Source: a bacterium (GTDB taxonomy: Bacteria > Pseudomonadota > Gammaproteobacteria > Pseudomonadales > Moraxellaceae). From it: a stretch of 64,000 nt of DNA. Positions 9,128 through 18,542 of the stretch are shown piece by piece; position 1 is the first letter of the stretch; every line of letters starts with the position of its first letter. Made by a program: the position numbers and the translations under genes. The DNA lies in assembly GCA_029945725.1 (NCBI GenBank), contig JAQSDB010000008.1:572710-636709 (forward strand), written 5' to 3'. The notes beneath the pieces were generated by a model. That model was not told the DNA's origin. It ran no database searches and saw nothing but the letters and a program-made list of their open reading frames with translations.

Positions 9128-11605
9128 ATGACCAGAACACTGGGCCGCGTGCTGACCCTGATGACTGCCATCAGTCTTTCTGCCTGTGGCGGCGGCGGAA
9201 GCAGCGGCAGTGCCGCTCCCGCCAGTGGCACGGGCGATACCGGCAACTACATGCCGCTCTCTGTCGGCAACCGCTGGGTATACCAGGCCACCGAGACGAC
9301 GCCCGCCTACGGTACCGTGCATTATTCGCAACTGGCGAAAGTCAGCAACGCGCTGATGGTAGCCGGTCACAACACACTGGCCCTGCAGACCTCCGACCTG
9401 GTGTACGGCAATATCCTCAGCGAAACCCATGTCGCCAAATCCGGTACGGCACTCCAGCAATTCTTCGATGTCGCTGACGGCGCACCGGAACAGTACGAAG
9501 GCACTGTCACCCTGATGCGGCTGCCGCTGCGCTCCGGCGACAGCTATGTCGCCCAGGACCAGTACGGACTCGACCTCGGCTCCGATTACGACCACGACGG
9601 GCACAACGAGTCCCTGGCCATTCACACCGATGTCACGGTGAGCGGCCCTGAAACCGTGGCAGTTCCCGCCGGAACCTATGCCAACGCGCTCAAGGTCACC
9701 TCTGTCAGCCGCCAGACCGTCACCTACTCCGGCAACAACGCGCAAGCCATCGTCACGTTCACCACGACCTACTGGCTGGTACCGAATCTCGGTCCGGTAA
9801 AAAAGACCGTCGCCATCACCTCCCCGGGGTATACCGCAACGCGGGAACTGCTGCTGTCCGGATACAACGTTGAAGGCAACAGCAGCGACCTCACCGCCCC
9901 CACCGTGCTGCAGTCACTGCCGGGCAACGGCACGACATCCGGCAACAGCGAAATCAGTCTGACCATGAGCGAGCCTCTCGACATCACCGGCGCCAGCGGA
10001 CTGGTTTTCTCGGTGGTGGATGGCGCCTCGCAACCGGTCAGTGGCAGCGTCAGCTACAACAACGGAAAAATCACCTTTGTGCCCTCGGCGACACTGGCCT
10101 CCGGCACGTATACCGTCACGCTTGTTGCGGCGCGCGATGCACTGGGCAACGCACTGGGCACCTCCTATTCGTGGACACTCACTATCGACGCAACAGCACC
10201 GACCGTGGCCTCCACCACGCCGGCCGCAAGCGCCACGAATGTTGGCGTAAACAGTACCGTCAGCATTGATTTCAGCGAGGCCATGGATGCAGGCAGCTTC
10301 ACCATCAACACCGTGAGCATTACCGGTGGTGCCGCCAACCAGCTCTCGCCTGTCGTCAGCGGCAGCCATGTCGTGCTGACGCCGGTACAACCGCTTGCCC
10401 TTGGCACTACCTATACCGTGACAGTCGGCACCAGCGTGAAAGACCTGTACGGCAATGCACTGGCCGGCAGCTACAGCTTCAGCTTCACCACTGTGCCGAA
10501 ACTGTTCCTGCCCTACACGGCAACGGCTACCGGCTCATGGCCGGATGCCGTTGCCATCGGCGACGTCAATGCTGACGGCCGCAATGATGTCGTGATGACC
10601 ACATCCAGCTATGGCAGCTCCCCCAACGACTCCACGCTGTTCGTGTTCCTCCAGAATGCCGACGGCACGCTGGCGGCACCGGCGAAATTCAGCTACGTCA
10701 TGACCGGTAGCTGCAACGCAGTATCCGTCGCCATCGGTGATGTCACCGGTGACGGCACGCCTGATATCGTGCTGGGCGAAGGCAGTTGCGGCATTGCCGT
10801 CTTCCAGCGCCAGACCGATGGTTCCTGGAGCAGCTCCGGCATGAAAGCCTCGCCGAACGCACAAAAGATCCGCATTGCGGACGTCAACAATGACGGGCGA
10901 CTTGATGTTGTCGGCGCGGGCTGGGGCACAAATACCGTCTCGGTCTGGACACAGAAAACCAGTGGCGACCTGAATGCGCCTGTGAGCTACACGCTGACCC
11001 ATTCCGGCTATGAAGACATGGATGTCGGCGACATCAACGGCGACGGCCTCACCGACATCGTGGTTTCAAGCGGCCAGGGCAGCACCAGCACCAGCATCGC
11101 CGTCCTGCCACAGGCAGCCGCCGGCGGCTTTGGTACGCCGGCGTATTACAGCACCAGCGGCGTGAACGGCGCAGTCTTCAACAACGTTGCAGGCGTGGCC
11201 ATCGGCGACATCAACAACGACGGCCGCAAGGATATTGTCGTGACCATCGGCGGCAATCGTCCCAATTCCGAAATCGGCGTGCTCTACCAGCAGGCAAACG
11301 GCACCCTGGGCGCCCTCAGCACATTGGCGTCATACGACATCCCCGGACCGGTGGAAATTTCCGATGCCGACAATGACGGCCGCAATGATGTCATCGTGCT
11401 TCACAATGGCTGGACGAGCATGGGACTGTACCGCCAGAACGGCAGCGGTGGCCTGCAAGGCGAGGAACTATTCGGGATTCCCTATGCAAGCAGCTACAAC
11501 CCGAACGGACTGGCAGTAGGCGACATCAATGGTGACGGATTCAAGGATGCCGTCATCGCCGACTACAACCACGGGCTGGTGATTCTCTACAACTCGCAAC
11601 ACTGA
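9128..11605 (+). CDS. Lipoprotein with Ig-like and FG-GAP/VCBS-type repeats
   Basis: Surface or periplasmic lipoprotein of 825 residues. The lipobox SLSAC places the lipidated Cys at 20, followed by GGGGSSGS. Next comes a region of roughly 200 residues typical of secreted proteins, then two bacterial Ig-like (SbsA-type) domains, each opening with a T(A/V)xxxxP segment and FSEAMD or TMSEPLD. The C-terminal half has seven Asp-rich repeats such as GDVNADGRNDVV, GDINGDGLTDIV and GDINNDGRKDIV, the calcium-binding loops of an FG-GAP/VCBS beta-propeller. A role in adhesion or binding at the cell surface is usual for this layout. A strong terminator follows. Confidence 0.88.
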   Translation: MTRTLGRVLTLMTAISLSACGGGGSSGSAAPASGTGDTGNYMPLSVGNRWVYQATETTPAYGTVHYSQLAKVSNALMVAGHNTLALQTSDLVYGNILSETHVAKSGTALQQFFDVADGAPEQYEGTVTLMRLPLRSGDSYVAQDQYGLDLGSDYDHDGHNESLAIHTDVTVSGPETVAVPAGTYANALKVTSVSRQTVTYSGNNAQAIVTFTTTYWLVPNLGPVKKTVAITSPGYTATRELLLSGYNVEGNSSDLTAPTVLQSLPGNGTTSGNSEISLTMSEPLDITGASGLVFSVVDGASQPVSGSVSYNNGKITFVPSATLASGTYTVTLVAARDALGNALGTSYSWTLTIDATAPTVASTTPAASATNVGVNSTVSIDFSEAMDAGSFTINTVSITGGAANQLSPVVSGSHVVLTPVQPLALGTTYTVTVGTSVKDLYGNALAGSYSFSFTTVPKLFLPYTATATGSWPDAVAIGDVNADGRNDVVMTTSSYGSSPNDSTLFVFLQNADGTLAAPAKFSYVMTGSCNAVSVAIGDVTGDGTPDIVLGEGSCGIAVFQRQTDGSWSSSGMKASPNAQKIRIADVNNDGRLDVVGAGWGTNTVSVWTQKTSGDLNAPVSYTLTHSGYEDMDVGDINGDGLTDIVVSSGQGSTSTSIAVLPQAAAGGFGTPAYYSTSGVNGAVFNNVAGVAIGDINNDGRKDIVVTIGGNRPNSEIGVLYQQANGTLGALSTLASYDIPGPVEISDADNDGRNDVIVLHNGWTSMGLYRQNGSGGLQGEELFGIPYASSYNPNGLAVGDINGDGFKDAVIADYNHGLVILYNSQH

Positions 11606-11622
11606 ACACGCATGTCTGCGTG

Positions 11623-11656
11623 AATAAAAAGCCCCGCATGTGCGGGGCTTTTTATT
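11623..11656. terminator. Bidirectional terminator after FG-GAP lipoprotein
   Basis: A 16-bp perfect inverted repeat (aataaaaagccccgca / tgcggggctttttatt) with a 2-base loop and T-runs on both strands, 17 bp after the stop codon. Confidence 0.9.
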
Positions 11657-11809
11657 CAACGGTTTTTCGAAGTAAAGATATCGGATGGATTATTTTTTCA
11701 GAGACGTATCCGGAACATAAATCCCTGCATATCAAATCTTCTGAGGAAAAAGCGGGATTCCCGGTACGGCTTACCATCATGCGGTGAGAACACACCGGTA
11801 GCTGTCCAT

Positions 11810-11832
11810 AAAAAAACCCCGCATTCGCGGGG
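11810..11832 (-). terminator. Terminator of the NHL lipoprotein gene
   Basis: Stem ccccgc / gcgggg with a 4-base loop. On the minus strand it is followed by seven T residues, 86 bp past the stop of the gene at 11918-14008. Confidence 0.75.
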
Positions 11833-11917
11833 CTTTCTGCTCTCGGTACTCAGCCATAAAACATCAAAGCGCCTTTTTTAACGCTTCGGCCCTTTGATGC
11901 CAGTGCCCTGAGCCATC

Positions 11918-14008
11918 TTATTGCGCGCTCAGGATGGCCTGGAAACGCCCGGTGGAAAAATACAGTTTGCCGTTGGCGACGGCGACGCCGCCGATGCTGC
12001 GCACCAGCCCCTGAAAACCGAAGAGGGTATCGATGCTGCTGCTGACCGGGGTGATGACTTCTCCGCTGGCGCGCACGAGGCGCAGACCGTTGATGTCGGG
12101 AACGAGCACGTTGCCGGCATCATCAGCGAGCATGGAATAACCCATCTCGCCGAAACGGGCGGTGCTGCCGGTGCCATCCGTGGCGCCGGATGTGCCGGCG
12201 AGGCCGGCCAGGGTGGTGACATCGCCCGATGCGCTGATGCGGCGGATGAGGTAATTGCCGGTATCCGCAACAAACACCGTGCCGGCGGCATTCACCGCCA
12301 CGGCGGTCGGGTGATTGAAGCGTGCCGCGGCGCCATTGCCGTTACCGGCGCCGGTGAGGCCGGCACTGCCCGCCAGTGTTGTCACGTTGCCGGCCGCGGT
12401 GATCTTGCGGATGGTGCTGTTGCCGGTATCGGCAATATAGAGAGTGCCGTTGTGATCGCGGGCGATGCCGGTTGGTTGCAGGAATTGCGAGGTATTGCCG
12501 GCGCCGTCGGCACTGCCCTGCGCGCCGCCGGCAAAGGTGGTGGTGGCACCGGAGGGAGTGACCTTGCGGATGGCGTTGTTCCAGGAATCGGTCACGTAGA
12601 GCGTGCCGTCGGGGGCGGAGGCCACCGAGGTCGGGTGATTAAACAGCACGACATAGCTCACGGTGTTGTCGTAGAAGCCCGGTGTGAAATTGCTGCCGGC
12701 AACCGTGCTCACCACGCCGGCGGGGGTGATCTTGCGCACCACATGCGCTTCGTTTTCCACCGTGTAGAGATTGCCGCTGCTGTCGCTGCTCATGCCCTGC
12801 GGGCTGTGAAAGGTTGCCGTGACGCCGGGGCCGTCGTTGACACCGCCGGGTTCATTGCGGTTGGTGCCGGCGAGTGTGCTGGTGACGGGCGTGGTGGCCG
12901 AAGTATTGATGATCTTGCGCAACGAGCTGGCAAGATAATCCGCCACATAAACAGTACCGCCGGTGGTAACGGTGACGCCAACCGGAAGCCCGAAGGCCGC
13001 TTGCGGAATGGAGGCAGTGCTGCCGTCTTCCGGCGTTGATGATCCACCGCCGGCAAAGGTGGTGGTGACGCCATCCGCCGTACGCACGCGCCGGATGCGG
13101 TGGTTACCGGCATCGGCCACCAGCAGGTCGCCGCTCACCGGGTCGAGCGCCACGGACGTCGGCATCCAGAATTGCGATCCCCCGCCGAAAGGATTGTCGC
13201 CATAGCCGGCGTGTGTGCCAATGCCGGCCAGGGTGGTGACGGTGCCGTCGCTGGCGATGGCACGTATGGCGTGATTATTCGAGTCGGCGACATAAATCAC
13301 GCCACCGCTGACAACCAGCCCCATGGGAAAATTGAAACGCGCGGCAGTGCCGACGGCATCGTAATAAAAACTGGCGAGCTCACTGCCGGCGATGGTGCTG
13401 ACGGTGCCGTTGGTGGCGATTTTTCGTATCAGGCAGTTCTGCGTATCTGAAACATAAACCACGCCGGCGCTGTCCACCGCGATGCCTTCCGGCATGCGAA
13501 AACGCGCGGCGGCACCGATGGCATCGACGTAGCCTCCCTCCGTGCTGCCCGCCAGCGTTGTGACCACACCGACCGGTGTGATCTTGCGGATCATGTTGTT
13601 GTCGGTGTCGGCGACATAAACATTGTCGCTGCTGTCGATGGCGAGTGCGAAGGGATGGTTGAAGCGTGCGGCGCTGCCGGTGCCGTCCACTGCACCGGCG
13701 ACACGTGAAAGCCCTGCGAAGGTGGTGGCCGCTCCGCCCGGCGTGATTTCGCGGATGGAATGGTTGTCGTAGTCGGCGAGAAAGATGTTGCCGTGGCTGT
13801 CGGTGGCAACGCTGGCGGGATGCAGGAAACCGGCGGCGGCACCGCTGGCATCATTGTCGATATTCAGCAGCGTGCCGGCGAAGAGGCTGACCGATGCCGT
13901 CGGCAGTGGCTCCAGCAGAAACGGTGACGGTGGCGTATCGCTGCCGCCACCGCAGGCGGCCAGTAACAGCACCGCACCGGCGCCCAGACCTTTAAACAGT
14001 TTTTTCAT
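11918..14008 (-). CDS. NHL-repeat (beta-propeller) lipoprotein
   Basis: Exported lipoprotein of 696 residues. The start at 14008, behind GGGAG, gives a lysine-rich signal with lipobox LLAAC (Cys19) and CGGGSD after cleavage. Eleven copies of a motif like YVADTGNxxIRKI recur about every 50-70 residues, each followed by TTLAG- or TTFAG-type turns. These are NHL repeats and could build two propellers or one large one. NHL lipoproteins are thought to bind proteins or polysaccharides; no catalytic motif is evident. Downstream it has its own terminator. Confidence 0.88.
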   Translation of the reverse strand: MKKLFKGLGAGAVLLLAACGGGSDTPPSPFLLEPLPTASVSLFAGTLLNIDNDASGAAAGFLHPASVATDSHGNIFLADYDNHSIREITPGGAATTFAGLSRVAGAVDGTGSAARFNHPFALAIDSSDNVYVADTDNNMIRKITPVGVVTTLAGSTEGGYVDAIGAAARFRMPEGIAVDSAGVVYVSDTQNCLIRKIATNGTVSTIAGSELASFYYDAVGTAARFNFPMGLVVSGGVIYVADSNNHAIRAIASDGTVTTLAGIGTHAGYGDNPFGGGSQFWMPTSVALDPVSGDLLVADAGNHRIRRVRTADGVTTTFAGGGSSTPEDGSTASIPQAAFGLPVGVTVTTGGTVYVADYLASSLRKIINTSATTPVTSTLAGTNRNEPGGVNDGPGVTATFHSPQGMSSDSSGNLYTVENEAHVVRKITPAGVVSTVAGSNFTPGFYDNTVSYVVLFNHPTSVASAPDGTLYVTDSWNNAIRKVTPSGATTTFAGGAQGSADGAGNTSQFLQPTGIARDHNGTLYIADTGNSTIRKITAAGNVTTLAGSAGLTGAGNGNGAAARFNHPTAVAVNAAGTVFVADTGNYLIRRISASGDVTTLAGLAGTSGATDGTGSTARFGEMGYSMLADDAGNVLVPDINGLRLVRASGEVITPVSSSIDTLFGFQGLVRSIGGVAVANGKLYFSTGRFQAILSAQ

Positions 14009-14306
14009 AACGGCATCTCCCTGGGGGTTTTCCCCTCCTTGACCGGCTCCCCGCAGGGTGCGGCTGTTTGTCTTTGCCAAACGACAGCGCCGGCGCGCGG
14101 CGCGCATGGCCGGAAAAGTAATGAGGAGAAAACCTGACGCTCATCACTCAAACCGGAGACATGGCACCCGACAACGCAAAAAATAAAACCGGCTTGTTTT
14201 GTGAATTTATCACGCAGGGAATCAGGCAGAGACGATGGCCACAGGAAAAATGCCTGCCACTACCACACAGATCAATAATCCAGCGCCCGGCCATCCACAT
14301 TCATGC

Positions 14307-15395
14307 TCAGGTGATGCGTACGGGAATGCGTTTGTGGCCCCATTTTCCGGGAGCGCCGTTGAACAGGCCGGGCAAGGGCGTGTTGCAGCTGAGGCAGTTG
14401 CCTTCGGCACTGAGGTGCCAGTGCCTGAGTTCGTACCAGTCGCGGCCGATGACTCTGGTGCCGCAGCCGGTGCAGAAACTGCTGCCGCCGGTTTCGTCGT
14501 GCACATTGCCGGTGTACACATGATGCAGGCCCTGCTCCTGCGCAATGCGGCGCGCCATGCTGAGCGTGGCGGCCGGCGTCGGCAGGTGCTTGTCGAGCTT
14601 GTGGTCGGGATGAAAGGCGGTGAAATGCAGTGGCACATCGGGGCCGAGGTGATCGGCAATCCAGCGTGTCATGGCTTCGATTTCCTGCGGTGAATCGTTT
14701 TCGCCGGGGATCAGCAGCGTGGTGATTTCCAGCCAGGTTTTCGTTTCGTTATGCACGTATTCCAGCGTCTCCAGCACATTGCCGAGCGAGGCGCCGCAGA
14801 GCTGGCGGTAGAAACGATCGGTGAAACCCTTGAGATCGATATTGGCGGCGTCCATGTGGCGGTAGAACGCTGTGCGCGCGGCGGCTTTCATGAAGCCGGC
14901 CGTCACTGCAACGCTTTTCACGCCAAGCTCGTGCGCGGCCTGCGCCACATCGGTGGCGTATTCCATGAAGACCACTGGATCGTTGTAGGTGTAGGCAATG
15001 CTGGCGGCGCCCATGCCCTTTGCCGTTTGCGCAAGCTGTTCGGGGCCGGCGGCATCCATCAGCGTGTCCATCTCGCGTGACTTGGAAATGTCCCAGTTCT
15101 GGCAGAACTTGCAGCTCAGGTTGCAGCCGGCGGTGCCGAAGGAGAGCACCGAACTGCCGGGCAGGAAATGGTTGAGCGGTTTTTTCTCGATGGGGTCCAG
15201 GCAGAAGCCGCTGGAGCGGCCATAACTGTAGAGCATGATCTGGTCCTGCTCGCGCCCGCGTACAAAGCAGGCGCCACGCTGGCCCTCTTGCAGGCGGCAT
15301 TCGCGCGGGCAGACATCACACTGCAGGCGACCGTCGGCCAGCATCGACCAGTGCGTGGTGGGGTGCGGGACGATGGTTGCGGGTATCGTTGGCAT
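14307..15395 (-). CDS. amrS: AmmeMemoRadiSam system radical SAM enzyme
   Basis: Radical SAM protein of 362 residues. The [4Fe-4S] motif is CNLSCKFC (Cys91, Cys95, Cys98) after GTAG, a hallmark of the AmrS (PflA-related) family. An N-terminal CDVCPRECRL segment and a C-terminal zinc-ribbon-like CTGCGTR / CLSCNTPLPG pair may hold further metal. The start at 15395 has GGAG five bases upstream. The Memo-type and AMMECR1-type partners lie just across a 122-bp divergent gap, which makes the family assignment firm. The reaction and substrate of the system are not established. Confidence 0.93.
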   Translation of the reverse strand: MPTIPATIVPHPTTHWSMLADGRLQCDVCPRECRLQEGQRGACFVRGREQDQIMLYSYGRSSGFCLDPIEKKPLNHFLPGSSVLSFGTAGCNLSCKFCQNWDISKSREMDTLMDAAGPEQLAQTAKGMGAASIAYTYNDPVVFMEYATDVAQAAHELGVKSVAVTAGFMKAAARTAFYRHMDAANIDLKGFTDRFYRQLCGASLGNVLETLEYVHNETKTWLEITTLLIPGENDSPQEIEAMTRWIADHLGPDVPLHFTAFHPDHKLDKHLPTPAATLSMARRIAQEQGLHHVYTGNVHDETGGSSFCTGCGTRVIGRDWYELRHWHLSAEGNCLSCNTPLPGLFNGAPGKWGHKRIPVRIT

Positions 15396-15517
15396 GGAAC
15401 TCCGTCGGAATAGTGGGGGATTGCCGTTCAATCGACTTTTAAATGGACACTGGCCCTTGAAATGGAGCCTGATCGTACAAATTTCAACCAGTACGCCCGC
15501 CTTGCAGGAAGAAAGCC

Positions 15518-16375
15518 ATGACGATTCGCCTCGATGCTGTCCGCCCGCCGGCCGTTGCCGGCCGCTTTTACCCCGGCGATGCCGACGACCTGCGTGCCGA
15601 ACTGCACAGCCTGCTGCTCACGGCAGAAAGCCACTCCGCTCACCCCGCGGGCATCCACGGCAACAGCCACACCGCCTTCATCGGCAGTGACACCGATGGC
15701 GAGGTTGCCGCTCCGCACGTGCTGGTGGTGCCGCATGCCGGCTATGTATTTTCCGGGCCGATAGCGGCGGCGGCTTATGCCACCTTGCGCGGCACCGGCA
15801 ACATCCAGCGCGTGGCGGTGCTGGGGCCATCGCACCAGGTGGCGCTGCGCGGCATGGCCCTGCCTTCGTCCACCGCGTTTGATACCCCGCTCGGGCGCAT
15901 TCCGCTCGACACCGGGGCGCTGCAATCGTTGCTCGCCCTGCCGCAAGTGCAGGTGAACGACGACGCCCACGCGCAGGAGCACAGCCTTGAAGTACAGCTG
16001 CCGTTTTTGCAGCTGATGCTGGGCATGTTCACGCTGGTGCCGGTGGTGGTGGGTGACGCCACGGCCGGGGAAGTGGCCGGGGTGATCAACGCACTCTGGC
16101 GCGACGACACGCTGATCGTGATCAGCACGGACCTCAGCCATTACCACGACCACCTGAGCGCACGCCGTATCGACGCGCAGACCATCGAACGCATTCTCGA
16201 GCTGGACACGAACCTGAAAGGCAAGGAGGCCTGTGGCTGTCGCCCGCTCAACGGCCTGCTGCAGGTGCTGAAGGAAAAGGACCTGGAGATTGAACTGCTG
16301 GATGCCCGCAATTCCGGCGACACCGCCGGCGCACGCGACCAGGTGGTGGGCTATGCCAGCTTCATCGTTCACTGA
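15518..16375 (+). CDS. amrB: AmmeMemoRadiSam system protein B (Memo family)
   Basis: Memo-family protein of 285 residues, related to non-haem-iron aromatic ring-cleaving dioxygenases and to human MEMO1. RPPAVAGRFYP is the family N-terminus. Conserved residues that would line the metal site are His73 (PHAGYVFSGP), His106 (GPSH), His155 (EHSLEVQLPF), His208 (STDLSHYH) and a C-terminal Cys pair (CGCRPL, 239-241). AGGAAG precedes the ATG. Its 3' end overlaps the AMMECR1-type gene, suggesting translational coupling. Confidence 0.93.
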   Translation: MTIRLDAVRPPAVAGRFYPGDADDLRAELHSLLLTAESHSAHPAGIHGNSHTAFIGSDTDGEVAAPHVLVVPHAGYVFSGPIAAAAYATLRGTGNIQRVAVLGPSHQVALRGMALPSSTAFDTPLGRIPLDTGALQSLLALPQVQVNDDAHAQEHSLEVQLPFLQLMLGMFTLVPVVVGDATAGEVAGVINALWRDDTLIVISTDLSHYHDHLSARRIDAQTIERILELDTNLKGKEACGCRPLNGLLQVLKEKDLEIELLDARNSGDTAGARDQVVGYASFIVH

Positions 16376-16958
16376 TCCGCACACGGCATCCCCTGCCGGC
16401 GCGGCGGGAGAATTTTCAGGCGAAGAAAAACAGCAGTTGCTTGAGCTGGCACGCGCTGCCATTGCCACACAACTGGCTGGCGAGCCCGCGCCGGCCTTGC
16501 CGGAAAATCCGCGGCTGCATCAGGCCGGCGCCTGCTTTGTAACGCTGGAATCATCCGGCTCGCTGCGCGGTTGCATCGGTTCCCTGAACGCACGCCGGCC
16601 ACTGGTGGAAGACGTGCTGCACAATGCCCGCGCCGCTGCCTTTGATGATCCGCGCTTCCCGCCACTGACCATCGCGGAGTTGTCGCGCGTGGAAATCTCC
16701 ATCTCGGTACTGACGCCGCCGGAGGCATTTCCGGTAAAAAACGAAGCTGATCTGCTGCAATCCCTGCGCCCGGGTATCGATGGCCTGCTGCTGGAAGACG
16801 GCGCTTACCGCGCCACTTTTTTACCCTCCGTGTGGGAGCAGCTGCCCACGCCGGCCGCCTTTCTCGCACAGCTGAAACGCAAGGCTGGTCTGACGGCGCA
16901 TCACTGGAGCCCGACCATCCGCTTCAGCCGTTACCGGACGATTGAATTCTCCGAATAA
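16353..16958 (+). CDS. amrA: AmmeMemoRadiSam system protein A (AMMECR1 family)
   Basis: AMMECR1-domain protein of 201 residues. SLRGCIGSL is the diagnostic LRGCIG motif; RFPPLTIAEL and VEISISVLTPPE are the following conserved strands, and the C-terminus ends with the usual KAGL..HWSPTIRFSRY pattern. The open frame reaches back to 16290, inside the Memo gene, but the ATG at 16353 behind GGTGG gives a 23-bp overlap and a normal family length. The biochemical role is unknown; partnership with the two adjacent genes is conserved across bacteria and archaea. Confidence 0.9.
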   Translation: MPASSFTDPHTASPAGAAGEFSGEEKQQLLELARAAIATQLAGEPAPALPENPRLHQAGACFVTLESSGSLRGCIGSLNARRPLVEDVLHNARAAAFDDPRFPPLTIAELSRVEISISVLTPPEAFPVKNEADLLQSLRPGIDGLLLEDGAYRATFLPSVWEQLPTPAAFLAQLKRKAGLTAHHWSPTIRFSRYRTIEFSE

Positions 16959-16993
16959 GCCTGGCGATGCGATTTCTGTTGCTGAAAATAATA

Positions 16994-17076
16994 ATCGCGG
17001 GCATGGCCCGCTCCTACGGCGGCATTGCGCGCCTGACAACCTCAACCACCCCGTAGGAGCGGGCCATGCCCGCGAT
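16994..17076. repeat. REP-like inverted repeat element, copy 2
   Basis: Perfect 26-bp inverted repeat with arms at 16994-17019 and 17051-17076 and a 31-base loop. The arm contains the same gggcatggcccgctcctac core as the element at 8191-8309. It sits between convergent genes and could fold into a stable cruciform or RNA hairpin. Confidence 0.85.
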
Positions 17077-17146
17077 AAAACTCTCGCTACAACAACATTG
17101 TTTAATCGATAGCAATAAAACCCGTCAGGCCGTATTTTCAGGCAAG

Positions 17147-17173
17147 AAAAAGCCCGCGCGATGGCGGGCTTTT
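17147..17173. terminator. Terminator between convergent genes
   Basis: Stem agcccgc / gcgggct with a 6-base loop, flanked by A residues upstream and T residues downstream. It can stop transcription from either side, between the AMMECR1-type gene and the hydroxylase gene. Confidence 0.8.
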
Positions 17174-17210
17174 CTTTCAGTGCCGTTCAATAATTTCTAC
17201 CGCCTGCGGC

Positions 17211-17240
17211 GCTGCCTGTTCCTGCAAAAGAACAGGCAGC
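17211..17240. other. Perfect 11-bp hairpin just past the hydroxylase stop
   Basis: gctgcctgttc and gaacaggcagc with an 8-base loop, beginning nine bases after the stop codon of the minus-strand hydroxylase gene. There is no T-run, so it may protect the 3' end of the mRNA rather than terminate. Confidence 0.55.
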
Positions 17241-17248
17241 CTCCTGCA

Positions 17249-18454
17249 TCAGGCGCGGGCGGTGTTGCCTGTGACCGGCGGCTGGTAGCCGTAGGTGTGC
17301 TTCATCAGTTCAGGAATACCGCTTTCCCAGTTCTGCTTGCCGGCGAGCAGTTTTTCTTCCGGCGTGGCGTATTTCCGGTCCCACTCCAGCAGCTTGGGCA
17401 CCATCAGCTTGTTCCAGATCGGCGGGAACATGGTGAGCACGATCACGCTGAGGTAGCCGTTCACCATCATCGGGGCATCCTGATACGGCTTGAGATCGTA
17501 GAACGGCACTTCACCCTGCGCATGATGGTGAGAATGGCGCGTCAGGTTGAAGGTGGCCCAGGAAGAAATCTTCTTGTTGGAGTTCCAGCTGTGGTGCGGC
17601 TGTACCGGCTGGCCGATAACGCGGGCGATGCCGTAATGCTCCATGTAGTTGACGATTTCGAGCATGATCTTGGCGCCGACACACATGCCAAGAAAAAACA
17701 GCACACCTTTCCAGCCGGAGATGTAATAAGCAGCAACGGCAATCGACAGGCTCATCAGCTGACCACGAATGAACAGGTTACTCAGCGAGAACACGGCCTG
17801 GCCTTTTTTGGTGAGGCGTGATTTTTCAAGGTTCCAGGCATTGCGGTTGGTTTCCCAGCTGGCAATGGCAATCTGCTTCCAGACATTGCGGCCGCGCGGT
17901 GCCGTGGCCGGATCTTCGGTGGTGCCGACATAAACGTGGTGACCGTAAACGTGTTCGGTAGCGAAACCGACATCCCAGCTGAAGGCCAGCAGCCAGCGGC
18001 CGACGAACATGGACTTTGCATCCCAGGTGCGGTGCGTCAGTTCATGCGCCACCAGTGTGGAGATGGTGGTGACAATGAGTGCCGCCGAATAAAAGCCGCC
18101 GACATAATCAAACGCGGTAGTGGCATCGCGCGCCGCCAGTGCATCAAAGCCGAAGGTATTGAACACCCAGGCGCCATAACCCATCGGATCGACACCCGGT
18201 GCAGCCGCGTGCCAGATGAACACGAACCAGTAGCCGAGCATTACCGGCAGGCTGAGGAAGAGCACGGCATCAAGAAAACCCTTGTGCTGGTACTGCGGGA
18301 TTTCATTGTCGTCGCCCAGCAGAAGATCGCCTGGAATATAGATCGCCAGCGTGCCGAGAAAGCCGTACCACATCCAGTGCCCACCGAGCGTGGTGGCAAT
18401 GATCACGGGCAACGTGACCAGCAGGTAGAGGAAGTATTTCAGGTAGTTGAACAT
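17249..18454 (-). CDS. AlkB/XylM-family membrane di-iron hydroxylase
   Basis: Integral-membrane non-haem di-iron monooxygenase of 401 residues that hydroxylates a terminal or benzylic methyl group. Histidine clusters are HELTH (137-141), EHVYGHH (167-173), NYMEHYG (269-275) and LTRHSHHHA (304-312), spaced as in AlkB. In alkane hydroxylases the last box is normally LQRHSDHHA, so this protein departs from the alkane type at two positions. Five or six membrane segments are visible. The ATG at 18454 is preferred over the GTG at 18463 because AGAGG is then well spaced. The adjacent reductase has a plant-type ferredoxin domain, as in xylene and p-cymene monooxygenases, instead of the rubredoxin used by AlkB. 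The true substrate is unknown. Confidence 0.9.
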   Translation of the reverse strand: MFNYLKYFLYLLVTLPVIIATTLGGHWMWYGFLGTLAIYIPGDLLLGDDNEIPQYQHKGFLDAVLFLSLPVMLGYWFVFIWHAAAPGVDPMGYGAWVFNTFGFDALAARDATTAFDYVGGFYSAALIVTTISTLVAHELTHRTWDAKSMFVGRWLLAFSWDVGFATEHVYGHHVYVGTTEDPATAPRGRNVWKQIAIASWETNRNAWNLEKSRLTKKGQAVFSLSNLFIRGQLMSLSIAVAAYYISGWKGVLFFLGMCVGAKIMLEIVNYMEHYGIARVIGQPVQPHHSWNSNKKISSWATFNLTRHSHHHAQGEVPFYDLKPYQDAPMMVNGYLSVIVLTMFPPIWNKLMVPKLLEWDRKYATPEEKLLAGKQNWESGIPELMKHTYGYQPPVTGNTARA

Positions 18455-18542
18455 CGCTATCACCTCTTCTTGTTGCGTATCTATGTGTGAATTTTTTCCG
18501 GTGAATCGTTAAACCGCCGTCCCTGCGCCTGATCCTTCCTGG

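Noticed and set aside
11921-13039. Frame of 372 codons opposite the NHL lipoprotein
   Set aside because: The repeating Gly/Ala pattern only mirrors the NHL repeats on the other strand.
11918-14008. DNA repeats in the NHL gene as a CRISPR-like or satellite array
   Set aside because: The period follows protein repeats, copies vary strongly and the frame is kept.
15428-16468. Antisense frame of 346 codons opposite the Memo gene
   Set aside because: Memo on the plus strand has all family motifs; the antisense product has none.
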